In this document: positions 35,584 through 44,463 of the stretch, one piece after another | Layout: each line of letters begins with the position of its first letter | Numbering within the stretch: the stretch's first letter is position 1 | Assembly (NCBI GenBank): GCA_017443895.1 | Contig: JAFSXU010000004.1 | Location: 1-64,000, forward strand | Reading direction: 5' to 3' | DNA from: Clostridia bacterium | GTDB lineage: Bacteria; Bacillota; Clostridia; UBA1381 | Length of the DNA: 64,000 bases | Position numbers and translations under genes: made by a program | Notes under the pieces: generated by a model | The model's database searches: none | What the model saw: only the letters and a program-made list of their open reading frames with translations | What the model was told of the DNA's origin: nothing

Positions 35584-37983
35584 TTACTGCGCTTGATTTT
35601 GGGTTCTCATAGCTCCAAAGTTTCCAAACATATTATTTGTCTGCTCTCCTGCTGATGTTACGGTATCGGATACGGTTATTTCCTCGCTCTTAGTCCCGTC
35701 AACAGAAATTGTATAAGTTTCGCCCGATTTAATATCGCTTGATGATACAATTATTGACCCGAATGCTTTTTTTGCAGTATGTGAAAGAATAGTTTTTCCG
35801 TTACTGTCCTTTACCTCAATGGTTGCGCCTGCATTACCGGAGGTGTTATATGAAATAACATTCTGCTCCGATGCCGTGCTTGGAAGCATAAGCATACCCG
35901 ATGAGCCTACGGCAATTACACTGCCACCGTTTATAAGTATTGCACCGTCGCAGTCAAGAGCGCCGTTTCCGTTATTTGTAGGTCCGTCAACAACAACTGT
36001 TCCGCCTGTTATTCTTATTGAACCGTTTGAGTCAATGCCGTCACCGCCTGCGTTGATATAAATATCTCCGCCTGTTATTTCAATATGATGCTCGGTGCTG
36101 ATCTCTGAGGAGTTTGAGTTCATTCCCATCATACCCATGCCCCTCTGTGGCATATTTGACATATCCGGAGCTGTCATATCGGAAGAGCTTTGCACGGATT
36201 GGTTATCCCCCATCTGACCATTTTCGTTCATTTGAGGCATTTGTGGCATTTGTCCGTTTGCACCCATTTGTGGCATCTGTGGCATTTGTCCGTTCTCGCC
36301 CATTTGTGGCATCTGTGGCATTTGTCCGTTTGCACCCATTTGTGGCATCTGTGGCATCTGTCCGTTCTCGCCCATTTGTGGCATCTGTGGCATCTGTCCG
36401 TCCTCGCTCATTTGTGGCATTTGTCCGTTTGCACCGAAGTTACGGTTGCCTCTTTGAATATTGGTATTATCGCCTGACATTTGACCTGTTTGGCCATTCA
36501 TTTGTGGCATCTGACCGCCGCCAAATCCGCCGAATGTTGAATTACCTCCGCCTGCGTTAAAGCCGTCATCGGTCGCATTTACATCAACATCACCGCCCGT
36601 TACGATTAAGATAGCCTTTGACTCGATACCCTCACTTGACTTTGTGATATTTACTGTACCGTCTGTAATTGTAACATCTCCATGACCTGAAATACCCTTA
36701 TTATCAGTTGAAATTTCGATATTACCGCCGTTTATAATAATCTCGTCTGCGCCATGGATTGCATGATCGGTTGATGTAATGTTAATATCACCGCCGTCAA
36801 TCTGTAACAACCAATCTGCCTTTAAGCCCTTGCTTGAGGTATTATCGGTTGTTTCGGTTGTTTCGGTTGTTTCGGTTGTTTCGGTTGTAGCTGTTGTGTC
36901 GGCAGTCTGAGTTTGATTAAACTGCATACCGTTATTATTTGAGCTTGCAACCTCACCCGTTGTTACAATATTTATAACTGCACTGTCTGAAATTGCAAGG
37001 ATTTCCTCTGATGATATGCCGTCACCCTCTGCGGTAATATTTATTGTTCCGCCTGTTATTTTTGCGGTTTCGTTTACATTTATACCGTCGTTTTTAGCGG
37101 TTATATTGATATTTCCCGCGCTTATTTCAAGACTATCGCTTGCCGAAATTCCCCTGTCATAATTTGAAACAATATTCAATGTACCCTTACCCTTTATTTC
37201 AAGGTTATCCTTTGAGCTGATTGTACCCTTGGCATCAATGCTGTAGCTTGTGCCGTCCTCTAAATAGTTTTCGGTCGAGTTTTCGATAGTGATAAAGCCC
37301 TTATCCGCATTCTCAAAGAAAATTGCAGGTCCGCTTGTGTTTGTAAGGGACATTCCGTTTAATCTCAGCTTTACTTTATCCTCGCTGTTTACTAAAATCA
37401 TACCGTCAGAGCATTCACCCTCAACCGTGTAATCTCCGCCTTTGGTAATCGTGATAACATTTTTGTCTACGCTTATGCCGTCACCTGTTACACTCATGTT
37501 TGTAAGGTCAATTGTGCCTGTATTTTCTTTCCAGCTATCATCATCGGAGCTTGATGTAATTGCAACCTCTTTATCGCTCTCGTCCCATTCAACATCAAGT
37601 CCCAAAAGCTCAGATACCGCTCTTACAGGAACCAATGTCCTGTCATTTACAATTGTCGGTGCAACATCCTCTTCCACCGTTTCATCATTCTTTGTCATAG
37701 TAGTTGAGTCAATCTGCATGGTAATGGTTTTTGAATTTTTCTTTGCTGTTATTGTTTTTGTATCGCCGTCCCATTTTACATATGCTCCGAACTTTTCAAA
37801 TATTGCACGCATGGGAACATATGTCCTGTCGTTTATAATCTGCGGTGCAACATCAGTTTCGACAACCTCGCCGTTATATAGCACCTTAATTGTATTGTCC
37901 GCTGCACACGATACAATACCCGAGCCTGCACTTGCAAGCATTGACATTGCTATAACTGTTGTTACTAATTTTTTATGTTTCAT
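35584..37983 (-). CDS. Exported carbohydrate-binding (DUF4353-like) protein with stalk domain and Gln-Met-Pro repeats
   Basis: A 799-aa secreted protein. A signal peptide (about 1-28) is followed by a copper-amine-oxidase-like stalk domain (about 30-145, with two NDRTxVPxRA motifs), then a long beta-helix rich in GGxINITxxxDGI-like turns (about 150-460 and 620-720), as in DUF4353 carbohydrate-binding domains that often accompany CotH-type surface proteins. Inserted are a run of TTE triplets (near 36850-36892) and about six units of GQMPQMPQMGEN/GANG (36222-36440). The start is ATG at 37983 giving MKHKKL; a GTG three codons earlier is less likely. No enzyme motif is seen. A ligand or wall-binding role is inferred. 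Confidence 0.83.
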   Translation of the reverse strand: MKHKKLVTTVIAMSMLASAGSGIVSCAADNTIKVLYNGEVVETDVAPQIINDRTYVPMRAIFEKFGAYVKWDGDTKTITAKKNSKTITMQIDSTTMTKNDETVEEDVAPTIVNDRTLVPVRAVSELLGLDVEWDESDKEVAITSSSDDDSWKENTGTIDLTNMSVTGDGISVDKNVITITKGGDYTVEGECSDGMILVNSEDKVKLRLNGMSLTNTSGPAIFFENADKGFITIENSTENYLEDGTSYSIDAKGTISSKDNLEIKGKGTLNIVSNYDRGISASDSLEISAGNINITAKNDGINVNETAKITGGTINITAEGDGISSEEILAISDSAVINIVTTGEVASSNNNGMQFNQTQTADTTATTETTETTETTETTDNTSSKGLKADWLLQIDGGDINITSTDHAIHGADEIIINGGNIEISTDNKGISGHGDVTITDGTVNITKSSEGIESKAILIVTGGDVDVNATDDGFNAGGGNSTFGGFGGGQMPQMNGQTGQMSGDNTNIQRGNRNFGANGQMPQMSEDGQMPQMPQMGENGQMPQMPQMGANGQMPQMPQMGENGQMPQMPQMGANGQMPQMPQMNENGQMGDNQSVQSSSDMTAPDMSNMPQRGMGMMGMNSNSSEISTEHHIEITGGDIYINAGGDGIDSNGSIRITGGTVVVDGPTNNGNGALDCDGAILINGGSVIAVGSSGMLMLPSTASEQNVISYNTSGNAGATIEVKDSNGKTILSHTAKKAFGSIIVSSSDIKSGETYTISVDGTKSEEITVSDTVTSAGEQTNNMFGNFGAMRTQNQAQ
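36222..36440 (-). repeat. 36-bp coding tandem repeat (Gln-Met-Pro units)
   Basis: Five to six near-identical 36-bp units encode 12-residue GQMPQMPQMGEN or GQMPQMPQMGAN blocks inside the exported protein. Alternate units differ (GEN versus GAN), suggesting duplication of a 72-bp pair. Confidence 0.9.
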
Positions 37984-38172
37984 CCTAATCACTTTCCTTT
38001 CTCGGATTTTTTTGATACCTTTTCTGTATCCTTGATGTCATTATAGAACGCTTTTCTTAAAACTACCTTAAAATCAGATATGTTCATTATTTGTTTACAA
38101 TTTATTATAGGTGATAGGTAAATCCTATAACAGATAATTAAATTTTTCAATATCATAAATTTATTCTCTTAC

Positions 38173-38201
38173 TTGTTTTTATACCCTACTTATAGTATAA
38201 T
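38173..38201 (+). promoter_or_regulatory. Promoter of metF-metH-metY
   Basis: TTGTTT (38173-38178), 17-bp spacer and perfect TATAAT (38196-38201). The leader is only about 25 nt, so there is no room for a SAM riboswitch or T-box. Confidence 0.75.
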
Positions 38202-38231
38202 TAACATATATTGCTTATGGGGTGAATTTTA

Positions 38232-39095
38232 ATGTATATAAGTGAGATTTTTAAAGAAAAACCTAATACTCTTTCCTTTGAGGTGTTTCCGCCAAAGAAA
38301 AGCGACGATTTGGAGAAAATAATGTCAACCGTTACGGAGCTTGCTCATAATCCCGTTGATTATATGAGCGTTACCTACGGTGCAGGCGGAACAACAGCAT
38401 CATATACAACAGATATTGCAGACCATATGCAAAATACCTTGGGTATAACAGCCCTGTCGCACCTTACCTGTGTAAATGCTTCAAAAGACAGTGTGAATAA
38501 GGTGCTTTTAAGCCTGAGGGAAAAAGGTATAGAAAATATACTTGCATTAAGAGGCGATTTGCCAAGCGGTGTCAATTTAGAGAATTTGGAGTTCTCCCAC
38601 GCCAGCGACCTTGCAACGGAGATAAAAAAATTCGGCGGTTTTTGTGTGGGCGGTGCTTGCTATCCCGAATGTCACCCCGATGCAGCTTCACTCGATGCAG
38701 ATATTGAAAATCTGAAAATCAAGATTGACAGCGGTGTTGATTTCTTGGTTACACAGATGTTTTTTGATAATGACAGATTTTACGATTTTCGGGACCGTGC
38801 GGCAAAGAAGGGCATAAATGTGCCGATAGATGCAGGAATTATGCCTCTTACAAATATAAATCAGATAAAGAAAATGTGTATTTTATCGGGCGGTGCGTCA
38901 ATGCCTCAAAAGTTCACGAGAATGATTGCAAAGTATGCAGACAATCCCCTTGCCCTAAAGCAAGCAGGCATTGCATACGCAGTTGACCAGATAATTGATT
39001 TGTTATCAAACGACACAGCGGGCGTTCACATTTATACAATGAACAAGCCCGATATTGCGCAAAAGATTACAAATGTTATAAACGACCTATTCTGA
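38232..39095 (+). CDS. metF: 5,10-Methylenetetrahydrofolate reductase
   Basis: Flavoenzyme that makes 5-methyl-THF for methionine synthesis. The 287-aa protein begins with the family pattern LSFEVFPPKK, then SVTYGAGG, HLTCVNAS, ALRGDLPSG and a VGGACYPECHPDA block, and DFLVTQMFFDN, which line the FAD and folate site. Length is typical of bacterial MetF. GGGGTG precedes the ATG. It is the first gene of a three-gene methionine operon with metH 35 bp downstream. Confidence 0.97.
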   Translation: MYISEIFKEKPNTLSFEVFPPKKSDDLEKIMSTVTELAHNPVDYMSVTYGAGGTTASYTTDIADHMQNTLGITALSHLTCVNASKDSVNKVLLSLREKGIENILALRGDLPSGVNLENLEFSHASDLATEIKKFGGFCVGGACYPECHPDAASLDADIENLKIKIDSGVDFLVTQMFFDNDRFYDFRDRAAKKGINVPIDAGIMPLTNINQIKKMCILSGGASMPQKFTRMIAKYADNPLALKQAGIAYAVDQIIDLLSNDTAGVHIYTMNKPDIAQKITNVINDLF

Positions 39096-39130
39096 TCTTA
39101 TCAAAAACCCATTATAAAGAGGTATTGTAT

Positions 39131-41497
39131 ATGAATATATTAGACAGACTTGGCAAGGAAATACTGTTTTTTGACGGTGCAATGGGTACTGCCATACAGA
39201 ATGTGCTTGACCTTGACGGACAAAGCGGTGAAATTTTAAATATTGAACACCCCGATATTATAAAAAAGATACACTGTGATTATCTTGATGCGGGCTGTGA
39301 TATTATAACCACAAACACCTTCGGTGCAAACCCGTTTAAGGCTGAATATTTAAAGTACCCGATAGAGGATATTATAAGCAGTGCCATAAAAATTGCAAAA
39401 GATGCCGTATCGGGATATGAAAACAGATATGTTGCCTTTGATTTAGGTCCTACCGGAAAATTATTGGAGCCTATAGGTCCTGTTTCATTTGACGAATGCT
39501 ACGAGGCTTTTAAGACCGTTGTTAATATTGCAAAGGAATACGGCGTTGACCTGTTTATAATAGAAACAATGTCCGATACCTTAGAGGCAAAGGCGGCATT
39601 GCTTGCGGTAAAGGAAAACTCGGACTTGCCCGTATTTTGTACCATGACCTTTGACGAGTCGCATAAAACCTTGACAGGTGCAGATGTTACGATAATGTCT
39701 CAAATGCTTGAGGGGCTTGGCGCGGACTGTATCGGTATAAACTGCGGTTTGGGACCTCGGCACATCTCGCCCATGATACAGGATTTATTATCCGTTTCGT
39801 CAATTCCGTGTATGGCACAGCCAAATGCAGGCTTACCCGAAATTATAAACGGTCAGACACAGTATAATGTATCGCCTAAAGACTTTGCCATGCAGTGTGA
39901 GGAAATGGCAAAGCAGGGTATTTCCATACTTGGCGGTTGTTGCGGAACAACGCCCGATCATATTCAAGAAATGGTTAAGCTCTGCCGTGGCTATACCCCA
40001 AAGATTACCAAAAACAATGAAACGATAGTATGCTCATACTCAAGATATGTTAAGCTTGACGACCGTCCTGTTATAATCGGTGAGAGAATCAACCCGACAG
40101 GTAAGAAAAAATTTAAAGAGGCGCTCAAAAACAACGATATAAATTATGTATTAAACGAAGCAATAAAGCAGGCGGAGGCAGGGGCGCACATATTGGATGT
40201 AAATGTGGGCTTGCCCGAAATTTGCGAGTGTGAAATGATGGAAACAGTCGTAAAAGCGATTTCATCAACCGTGAATTTGCCGTTACAGATTGACTCGTCT
40301 GATGTAGCCACGCTTGAGAGGGCGCTCAGGATTTACAACGGAAAGCCGATGCTAAATTCCGTAAACGGAAAGGCGGAAAGTCTTGACAAGATACTGCCAA
40401 TCGCAAAAAAATACGGTGCGGTTGTTGTAGGTCTTTGCCTTGACGATAACGGAATACCAAAAACAGCAAGAGAGCGGTTTGAGATTGCAAAGCGTATAGC
40501 GGATAAAGCAAAGGAGTACGGGATTTGCAAGCGTGACCTTGTAATGGACGCCTTAACGCTTACAATTTCAGCACAGCAAACAGAGGCAGCCCAAACCATA
40601 ACAGCTCTTAAAATGATTAAAGATGAGCTTGGAATAAAAACGGTTTTGGGTGTGTCAAACATATCGTTTGGACTACCCAAGCGTGAGTATGTAACAAGCA
40701 CATTCTTTGCTCTTGCGCTAAACGGCGGCCTTGATGCGTGCATTATAAATCCGTGCGCAGACTCAATGATGAATGTATACCGCGCGTATCGGGCGTTATC
40801 GTGCATTGACGAAAACTGTACGGATTATATTGAGGCATACACCGAAAAAGAGGAAAGTGTTGAGGTTTCTCATAACGAGCTATATTCTGCCATTTTAAAC
40901 GGCTTGTATGATGCGTCGTTTGATATTGCAAAGGAAATGCTAAAAACCGAGGCTCCTCTTGATATAATAAACTCTACCGTCATTCCGGCTCTTAACGATA
41001 TTGGTAAGCAGTTTGAAACGGGCAAGGCGTTTTTGCCACAGCTTATAATGAGCGCGGATACCGTATCAAATGCATTCCGCGCGATAAAGGAGGAAATGAA
41101 CAAATCCGGCAGCGGCGCCCAGATGCGTGAAAAGATTGTTATTGCAACGGTTGAGGGCGATATTCACGATATTGGCAAGAATATTGTAAAAACCCTGCTT
41201 GAAAATTACGGGTACGAGATGATAGATTTAGGCAAAAATGTGCCTGCGGAGGATATAGTAAGGGCGCTTATTGAAAATGATGCTCATGCTCTGGGACTGA
41301 GTGCGCTTATGTCAACAACCGTTAAGGGTATGGAGCGGACAATAAAATTAGTAAGAGAGGCAAACCTTGATGTCAAGGTATTTGTAGGCGGTGCAGTGCT
41401 TACACAGGAGTATGCCGACATGATAGGCGCAGACGCTTACTGCTCCGACGCCCTGGCATCGGTAAATTATGCAAATAAAATCTTCGGTTATAACTAA
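39131..41497 (+). CDS. metH: Cobalamin-dependent methionine synthase lacking the reactivation domain
   Basis: Transfers methyl from 5-methyl-THF via cobalamin to homocysteine. The 788-aa protein carries the homocysteine domain (about 1-290; zinc ligands in GINCG and GGCCGTTP), the pterin domain (about 310-570; GERINPTGKKK and DVNVGLPE), the B12 cap (about 580-655) and the B12 domain with EGDIHDIGKNIV, whose His is the lower axial ligand. It ends soon after, so the C-terminal SAM-dependent reactivation domain of E. coli MetH is absent, as in many Firmicutes. I use ATG at 39131 (AGAGG eight bases upstream), not TTG at 39125. It needs cobalamin, linking it to the B12-uptake operon at 53-62 kb. 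Confidence 0.96.
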   Translation: MNILDRLGKEILFFDGAMGTAIQNVLDLDGQSGEILNIEHPDIIKKIHCDYLDAGCDIITTNTFGANPFKAEYLKYPIEDIISSAIKIAKDAVSGYENRYVAFDLGPTGKLLEPIGPVSFDECYEAFKTVVNIAKEYGVDLFIIETMSDTLEAKAALLAVKENSDLPVFCTMTFDESHKTLTGADVTIMSQMLEGLGADCIGINCGLGPRHISPMIQDLLSVSSIPCMAQPNAGLPEIINGQTQYNVSPKDFAMQCEEMAKQGISILGGCCGTTPDHIQEMVKLCRGYTPKITKNNETIVCSYSRYVKLDDRPVIIGERINPTGKKKFKEALKNNDINYVLNEAIKQAEAGAHILDVNVGLPEICECEMMETVVKAISSTVNLPLQIDSSDVATLERALRIYNGKPMLNSVNGKAESLDKILPIAKKYGAVVVGLCLDDNGIPKTARERFEIAKRIADKAKEYGICKRDLVMDALTLTISAQQTEAAQTITALKMIKDELGIKTVLGVSNISFGLPKREYVTSTFFALALNGGLDACIINPCADSMMNVYRAYRALSCIDENCTDYIEAYTEKEESVEVSHNELYSAILNGLYDASFDIAKEMLKTEAPLDIINSTVIPALNDIGKQFETGKAFLPQLIMSADTVSNAFRAIKEEMNKSGSGAQMREKIVIATVEGDIHDIGKNIVKTLLENYGYEMIDLGKNVPAEDIVRALIENDAHALGLSALMSTTVKGMERTIKLVREANLDVKVFVGGAVLTQEYADMIGADAYCSDALASVNYANKIFGYN

Positions 41498-41531
41498 CCA
41501 AAAGATTTATATATTATGGGAGGTAACTTAA

Positions 41532-42797
41532 ATGAAAATTGAAACAAAATGCATTCAGGAGGGCTATAAGCCAAAAAACGGAGAGCCCAGAGTTCTGCCG
41601 ATTTATCAATCGACCACATACAAGTATGACAGTGCCGATTTTATGGGTAAGCTCTTCGACTTGGAGGAGGAAGGATTTTTCTATACCCGACTTGCAAATC
41701 CTACAGTTGACGCGGTAGAGAAAAAGATTGCAGCTCTTGAGGGCGGTGTGGGAGCAATGCTCACATCGGCAGGTCAGGCGGCAACGCTTATTTCAATCAC
41801 AAACATTGCAGGCGCAGGCGACCATATTATCTGCTCAACCGCAGTTTACGGCGGTACTTTTAACCTTTTGGGCGTAACGCTTAAAAAATTGGGTATTGAA
41901 ACCACCTTCGTTGACCCCGACCTTGACGAGGAGGAGCTTTTAAAGGAGTTCCGCCCAAATACAAAAGCAGTCGTTGGCGAAACTATCGCAAACCCTGCCC
42001 TAAATGTTTTGGATATTGAGAAGTTTGCAAGAATTGCACACGCAAACAAGGTACCGTTGATTGTTGATAACACATTCGCAACACCTATACTTTGCAGACC
42101 GTTTGAGTTCGGTGCGGATATTGTTATCCACTCAACCTCAAAGTATATGGACGGCCACGCTGTTGCTTTGGGCGGTGTAATAGTTGACAGCGGTAATTTT
42201 GACTGGGAGGCATCGGGAAAGTTCCCTGAATTTACCGTACCTGATGACTCATATCATGGCGTTATATATACCAAGAATTTCGGCAAGGCGGCATACATTG
42301 TAAAGGCTCGTGCACAGCTTATGCGTGATTTAGGCTCAATGATGGCACCGCAGAATGCGTTTTTATTGAATATCGGACTTGAAACCCTGCATCTTAGAAT
42401 GCCATACCATAGTCAAAACGCCTTAAAGGTTGCGGAGTTTTTGGAAAAAGACCCACGAGTTACATGGGTAAATTACCCCGGACTTCCAAGCTCAAAATAT
42501 AAGCCATTGGTTGATAAATATATGCCTTTGGGCGCATCGGGAGTTGTTTCATTCGGTGTTAAGGGCGGAAGAGATGCGGCGGTTAAGTTCCTTGACGGAC
42601 TTAAAATTGCAGCTATTGTTACTCATGTGGCAGACGCAAGAACATGTGCCCTGCACCCTGCATCTACAACACACCGTCAGCTTACGGATGAACAGCTCCT
42701 CGCAGGCGGAGTAAGCCCCGACCTTATCCGTTTCAGTGTCGGCATTGAAAATGTTGACGATATTATCGCCGATATTGACCAAGCCTTGGGAAAATAA
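41532..42797 (+). CDS. metY: O-acetylhomoserine sulfhydrylase
   Basis: PLP enzyme that makes homocysteine from O-acetylhomoserine and sulfide. The 421-aa Cys/Met-metabolism protein shows YTRLANPTVDAVEKKIAALE (20 residues), TSAGQAA, the PLP-Lys motif HSTSKYMDGH and the C-terminal SVGIEN..DDII pattern. Length near 425 favours MetY over cystathionine gamma-synthase or lyase (about 380). GGGAGG supports the start. As the third gene of the operon it supplies homocysteine to MetH. Confidence 0.94.
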   Translation: MKIETKCIQEGYKPKNGEPRVLPIYQSTTYKYDSADFMGKLFDLEEEGFFYTRLANPTVDAVEKKIAALEGGVGAMLTSAGQAATLISITNIAGAGDHIICSTAVYGGTFNLLGVTLKKLGIETTFVDPDLDEEELLKEFRPNTKAVVGETIANPALNVLDIEKFARIAHANKVPLIVDNTFATPILCRPFEFGADIVIHSTSKYMDGHAVALGGVIVDSGNFDWEASGKFPEFTVPDDSYHGVIYTKNFGKAAYIVKARAQLMRDLGSMMAPQNAFLLNIGLETLHLRMPYHSQNALKVAEFLEKDPRVTWVNYPGLPSSKYKPLVDKYMPLGASGVVSFGVKGGRDAAVKFLDGLKIAAIVTHVADARTCALHPASTTHRQLTDEQLLAGGVSPDLIRFSVGIENVDDIIADIDQALGK

Positions 42798-42862
42798 AAT
42801 ATTATATAACAGCAAAAAACTCACCGTAGGGGCGGCACGGATAAAACAGTAATATTGTTTTA

Positions 42863-42939
42863 AAACGGCATAGATTTCTATGCCGTTTCAGCGTGTCGAT
42901 AAAGTTATCGACACGCTGAGCAAGTGTAGTCACACTTGC
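42863..42939. repeat. Three back-to-back perfect hairpins
   Basis: AAACGGCA/TGCCGTTT (42863-42888), CAGCGTGTCGATAA/TTATCGACACGCTG (42889-42918) and GCAAGTGT/ACACTTGC (42920-42939) follow one another with almost no spacer. None has a long T-run. A GTAGGGGCGG scrap at 42834 hints at a remnant of the double-hairpin repeat. They may end metY transcription or be an inserted element. Confidence 0.7.
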
Positions 42940-43119
42940 AAAATTTGATTTCACTATTAGGGAATCATTTCCAAACTTTTTTAATTGTTTTTGCCCTCAT
43001 ATAAGGAACAAATTAAAAATATCAACTAATTTTGAAAATTTTTTCTCATATACTAATATCTTTGTAACAACTCGTTTTGCGAAAGTTTTGTAGCAAATAT
43101 ATAAAAATATTTTTAAATA

Positions 43120-43148
43120 TGGACAATTTTGTTTTCTTATGTTATACT
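43120..43148 (+). promoter_or_regulatory. Promoter of the structured RNA
   Basis: TGGACA (43120-43125), 17-bp spacer and TATACT (43143-43148). The predicted start (about 43155) coincides with the first base of the outer RNA stem. Confidence 0.72.
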
Positions 43149-43154
43149 ACTTAT

Positions 43155-43350
43155 GCTACACTCTTAATTAAAATAAGGTTGGTATGTAATCTTGTATATT
43201 CTTTACATCATGAAGGTACGCTATTGGTAAAAGCGTACTCTCTGGCAAACTTCGTGATGTAATTACAAGTTATATAAGAGTGTAGCAACCTTATCGTCAG
43301 AGCTTGTGCGTTTTTCGTGCGTAGCTCTGAAACATGGGCTACGCTTTTTT
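43155..43350 (+). ncRNA. Unidentified structured RNA with predicted pseudoknot and intrinsic terminator
   Basis: A transcript of about 195 nt is bounded by its own promoter and a terminator. Perfect pairings are GCTACACTCTTA (43155-43166) with TAAGAGTGTAGC (43275-43286), and ATAAGGTTG (43173-43181) with CAACCTTAT (43286-43294). These cross in A-B-A'-B' order and so predict a pseudoknot. Inside lie a 12-bp stem (43203-43214 with 43251-43262, one G-U) and GTACGCT/AGCGTAC (43216-43238). The end is GCGTAGC/GCTACGC (43319-43344) plus TTTTTT; a competing CAGAGCT/AGCTCTG stem (43298-43329) overlaps it. It could be a standalone sRNA or a cis-regulator of the lipoprotein genes. I recognise no known class. 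Confidence 0.7.
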
Positions 43351-43457
43351 ATTAGATAATTAGCTTCGCAACCATTGGGTACTCCCTTCGCCTGATAAAG
43401 TTGCCAAGCAATTATATATTTTTAACAAATAAAATTTTACAAAGGAGCTGAAAGCAA

Positions 43458-44453
43458 GTGAAAAAATTAGTAGTGGTAATGTTAACATTCTTTTTTGTGC
43501 TATCATTATCAGGATGTGGAAAAGAGATGACACTTAATTTATCTTATGGGGATAGAACAGGTACATACTATGGCGATGTAAACGAACAAGGTGTACCACA
43601 CGGACAAGGTAAATTTACTTCAGAAAATGAAGAAGGCGAAAAATGGACTTATGAGGGATAGTTCAAAAATGGACATTTTGATGGCGAAGGTAAAACTACT
43701 TGGAAAAGCGGAGCTATGGAAATTGGAACATATAAAGATGATGTTATTGTTCCGATGAAAGGCAATGAGATTAAATCGTTATATGCAACTCCAGAAAATT
43801 TTAAAGACCATTATGTAGAGTTAATTGGACGGGTTTTCACTGCTCCTGAATTTGTTGATGATGGGGTAAGTATTCAAATGTGGGCTGACATAGAAAAAAG
43901 TGAAAATAATACCATTGTTCATATAATGGATAAAGATTTTGATGTAAAACAGGATGACTATGTTCATATAGTTGGCAAAGTTGGTGATGCTTTTGAGGGG
44001 GAAAATGCCTTTGGTGGGACTATATTGGCTCCAACAATTATAGCAAAAGAATATGAGGTTTTAAGTTATCAAGATGCACTTATGCCTACATTAAAAAAGA
44101 TTGATGTTAATGAAACTCAAACACAATATGGTTATTCCGTAACCTTACAAAAAATTGAATTTGCAGAAAAGGAAACAAGAGTTTATTTAAAGGTTGATAA
44201 TCAAGGTTCAGACACCTTTAATGTTTACAGTTTCAATGCTAAAATCACCCAATCGGGAAAGCAATTTGAAGAACAGGATAATTGGGATGCTGAATATCCT
44301 AAAATACAAAGTGATTTACTTGTTGGCAATTCAACAGAAGGAATTATTGCATTTCCAAAATTAAATGATGGTGCATTTACAGTAATTATAGATGCAAGCT
44401 CCGAAAATTGGGACGAGGATATTAAACCATATACATTTAACATTCAAGGATAG
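43458..44453 (+). pseudogene. MORN-repeat lipoprotein gene interrupted by an in-frame TAG
   Basis: From the GTG at 43458 (AAAGGAG ten bases upstream) the frame encodes a lipoprotein signal (VLSLSGCGKE, lipobox LSGC) and MORN-like repeats (GVPHGQGKF, then TYEG). A TAG stands at 43659-43661, exactly where MORN repeats read YEGQFKNG, so a single CAG-to-TAG change explains it. The same frame continues without shift (FKNGHFDGEG, then KSGAMEIGTYKDD) into a C-terminal region of about 245 codons ending at 44453, which includes an OB-like segment and a DUF4352-like domain. The downstream part could restart at 43716 but would lack a signal peptide. Possibly a recent nonsense mutation, a sequencing error, or amber readthrough. 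Confidence 0.82.
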
Positions 44454-44463
44454 GAGAATTACA

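Noticed and set aside
36222-36440. 36-bp periodic repeats resembling a CRISPR array
   Set aside because: The units are contiguous with no variable spacers, lie in frame inside a long ORF and encode Gln-Met-Pro blocks; no cas genes are present.
36114-36560. Plus-strand ORFs of 148 and 95 codons over the Gln-Met-Pro repeats
   Set aside because: They are antisense shadows of the tandem repeat; they encode monotonous His/Trp/Leu or Phe/Val repeats and have no ribosome site.
38202-38232. SAM riboswitch or T-box ahead of metF
   Set aside because: The promoter lies only about 30 bp from the start codon, leaving no room, and no hallmark sequences are found upstream.
43077-43262. A 61-codon plus-strand ORF across the structured RNA
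   Set aside because: It spans the promoter and long helices, lacks a ribosome site, and its codons are explained by the RNA pairing.
43155-43350. tRNA, T-box or tmRNA in the lipoprotein leader
   Set aside because: No cloverleaf, no GGTGGTACCGCG-type antiterminator and no tag-peptide reading frame or tRNA-like ends were found.
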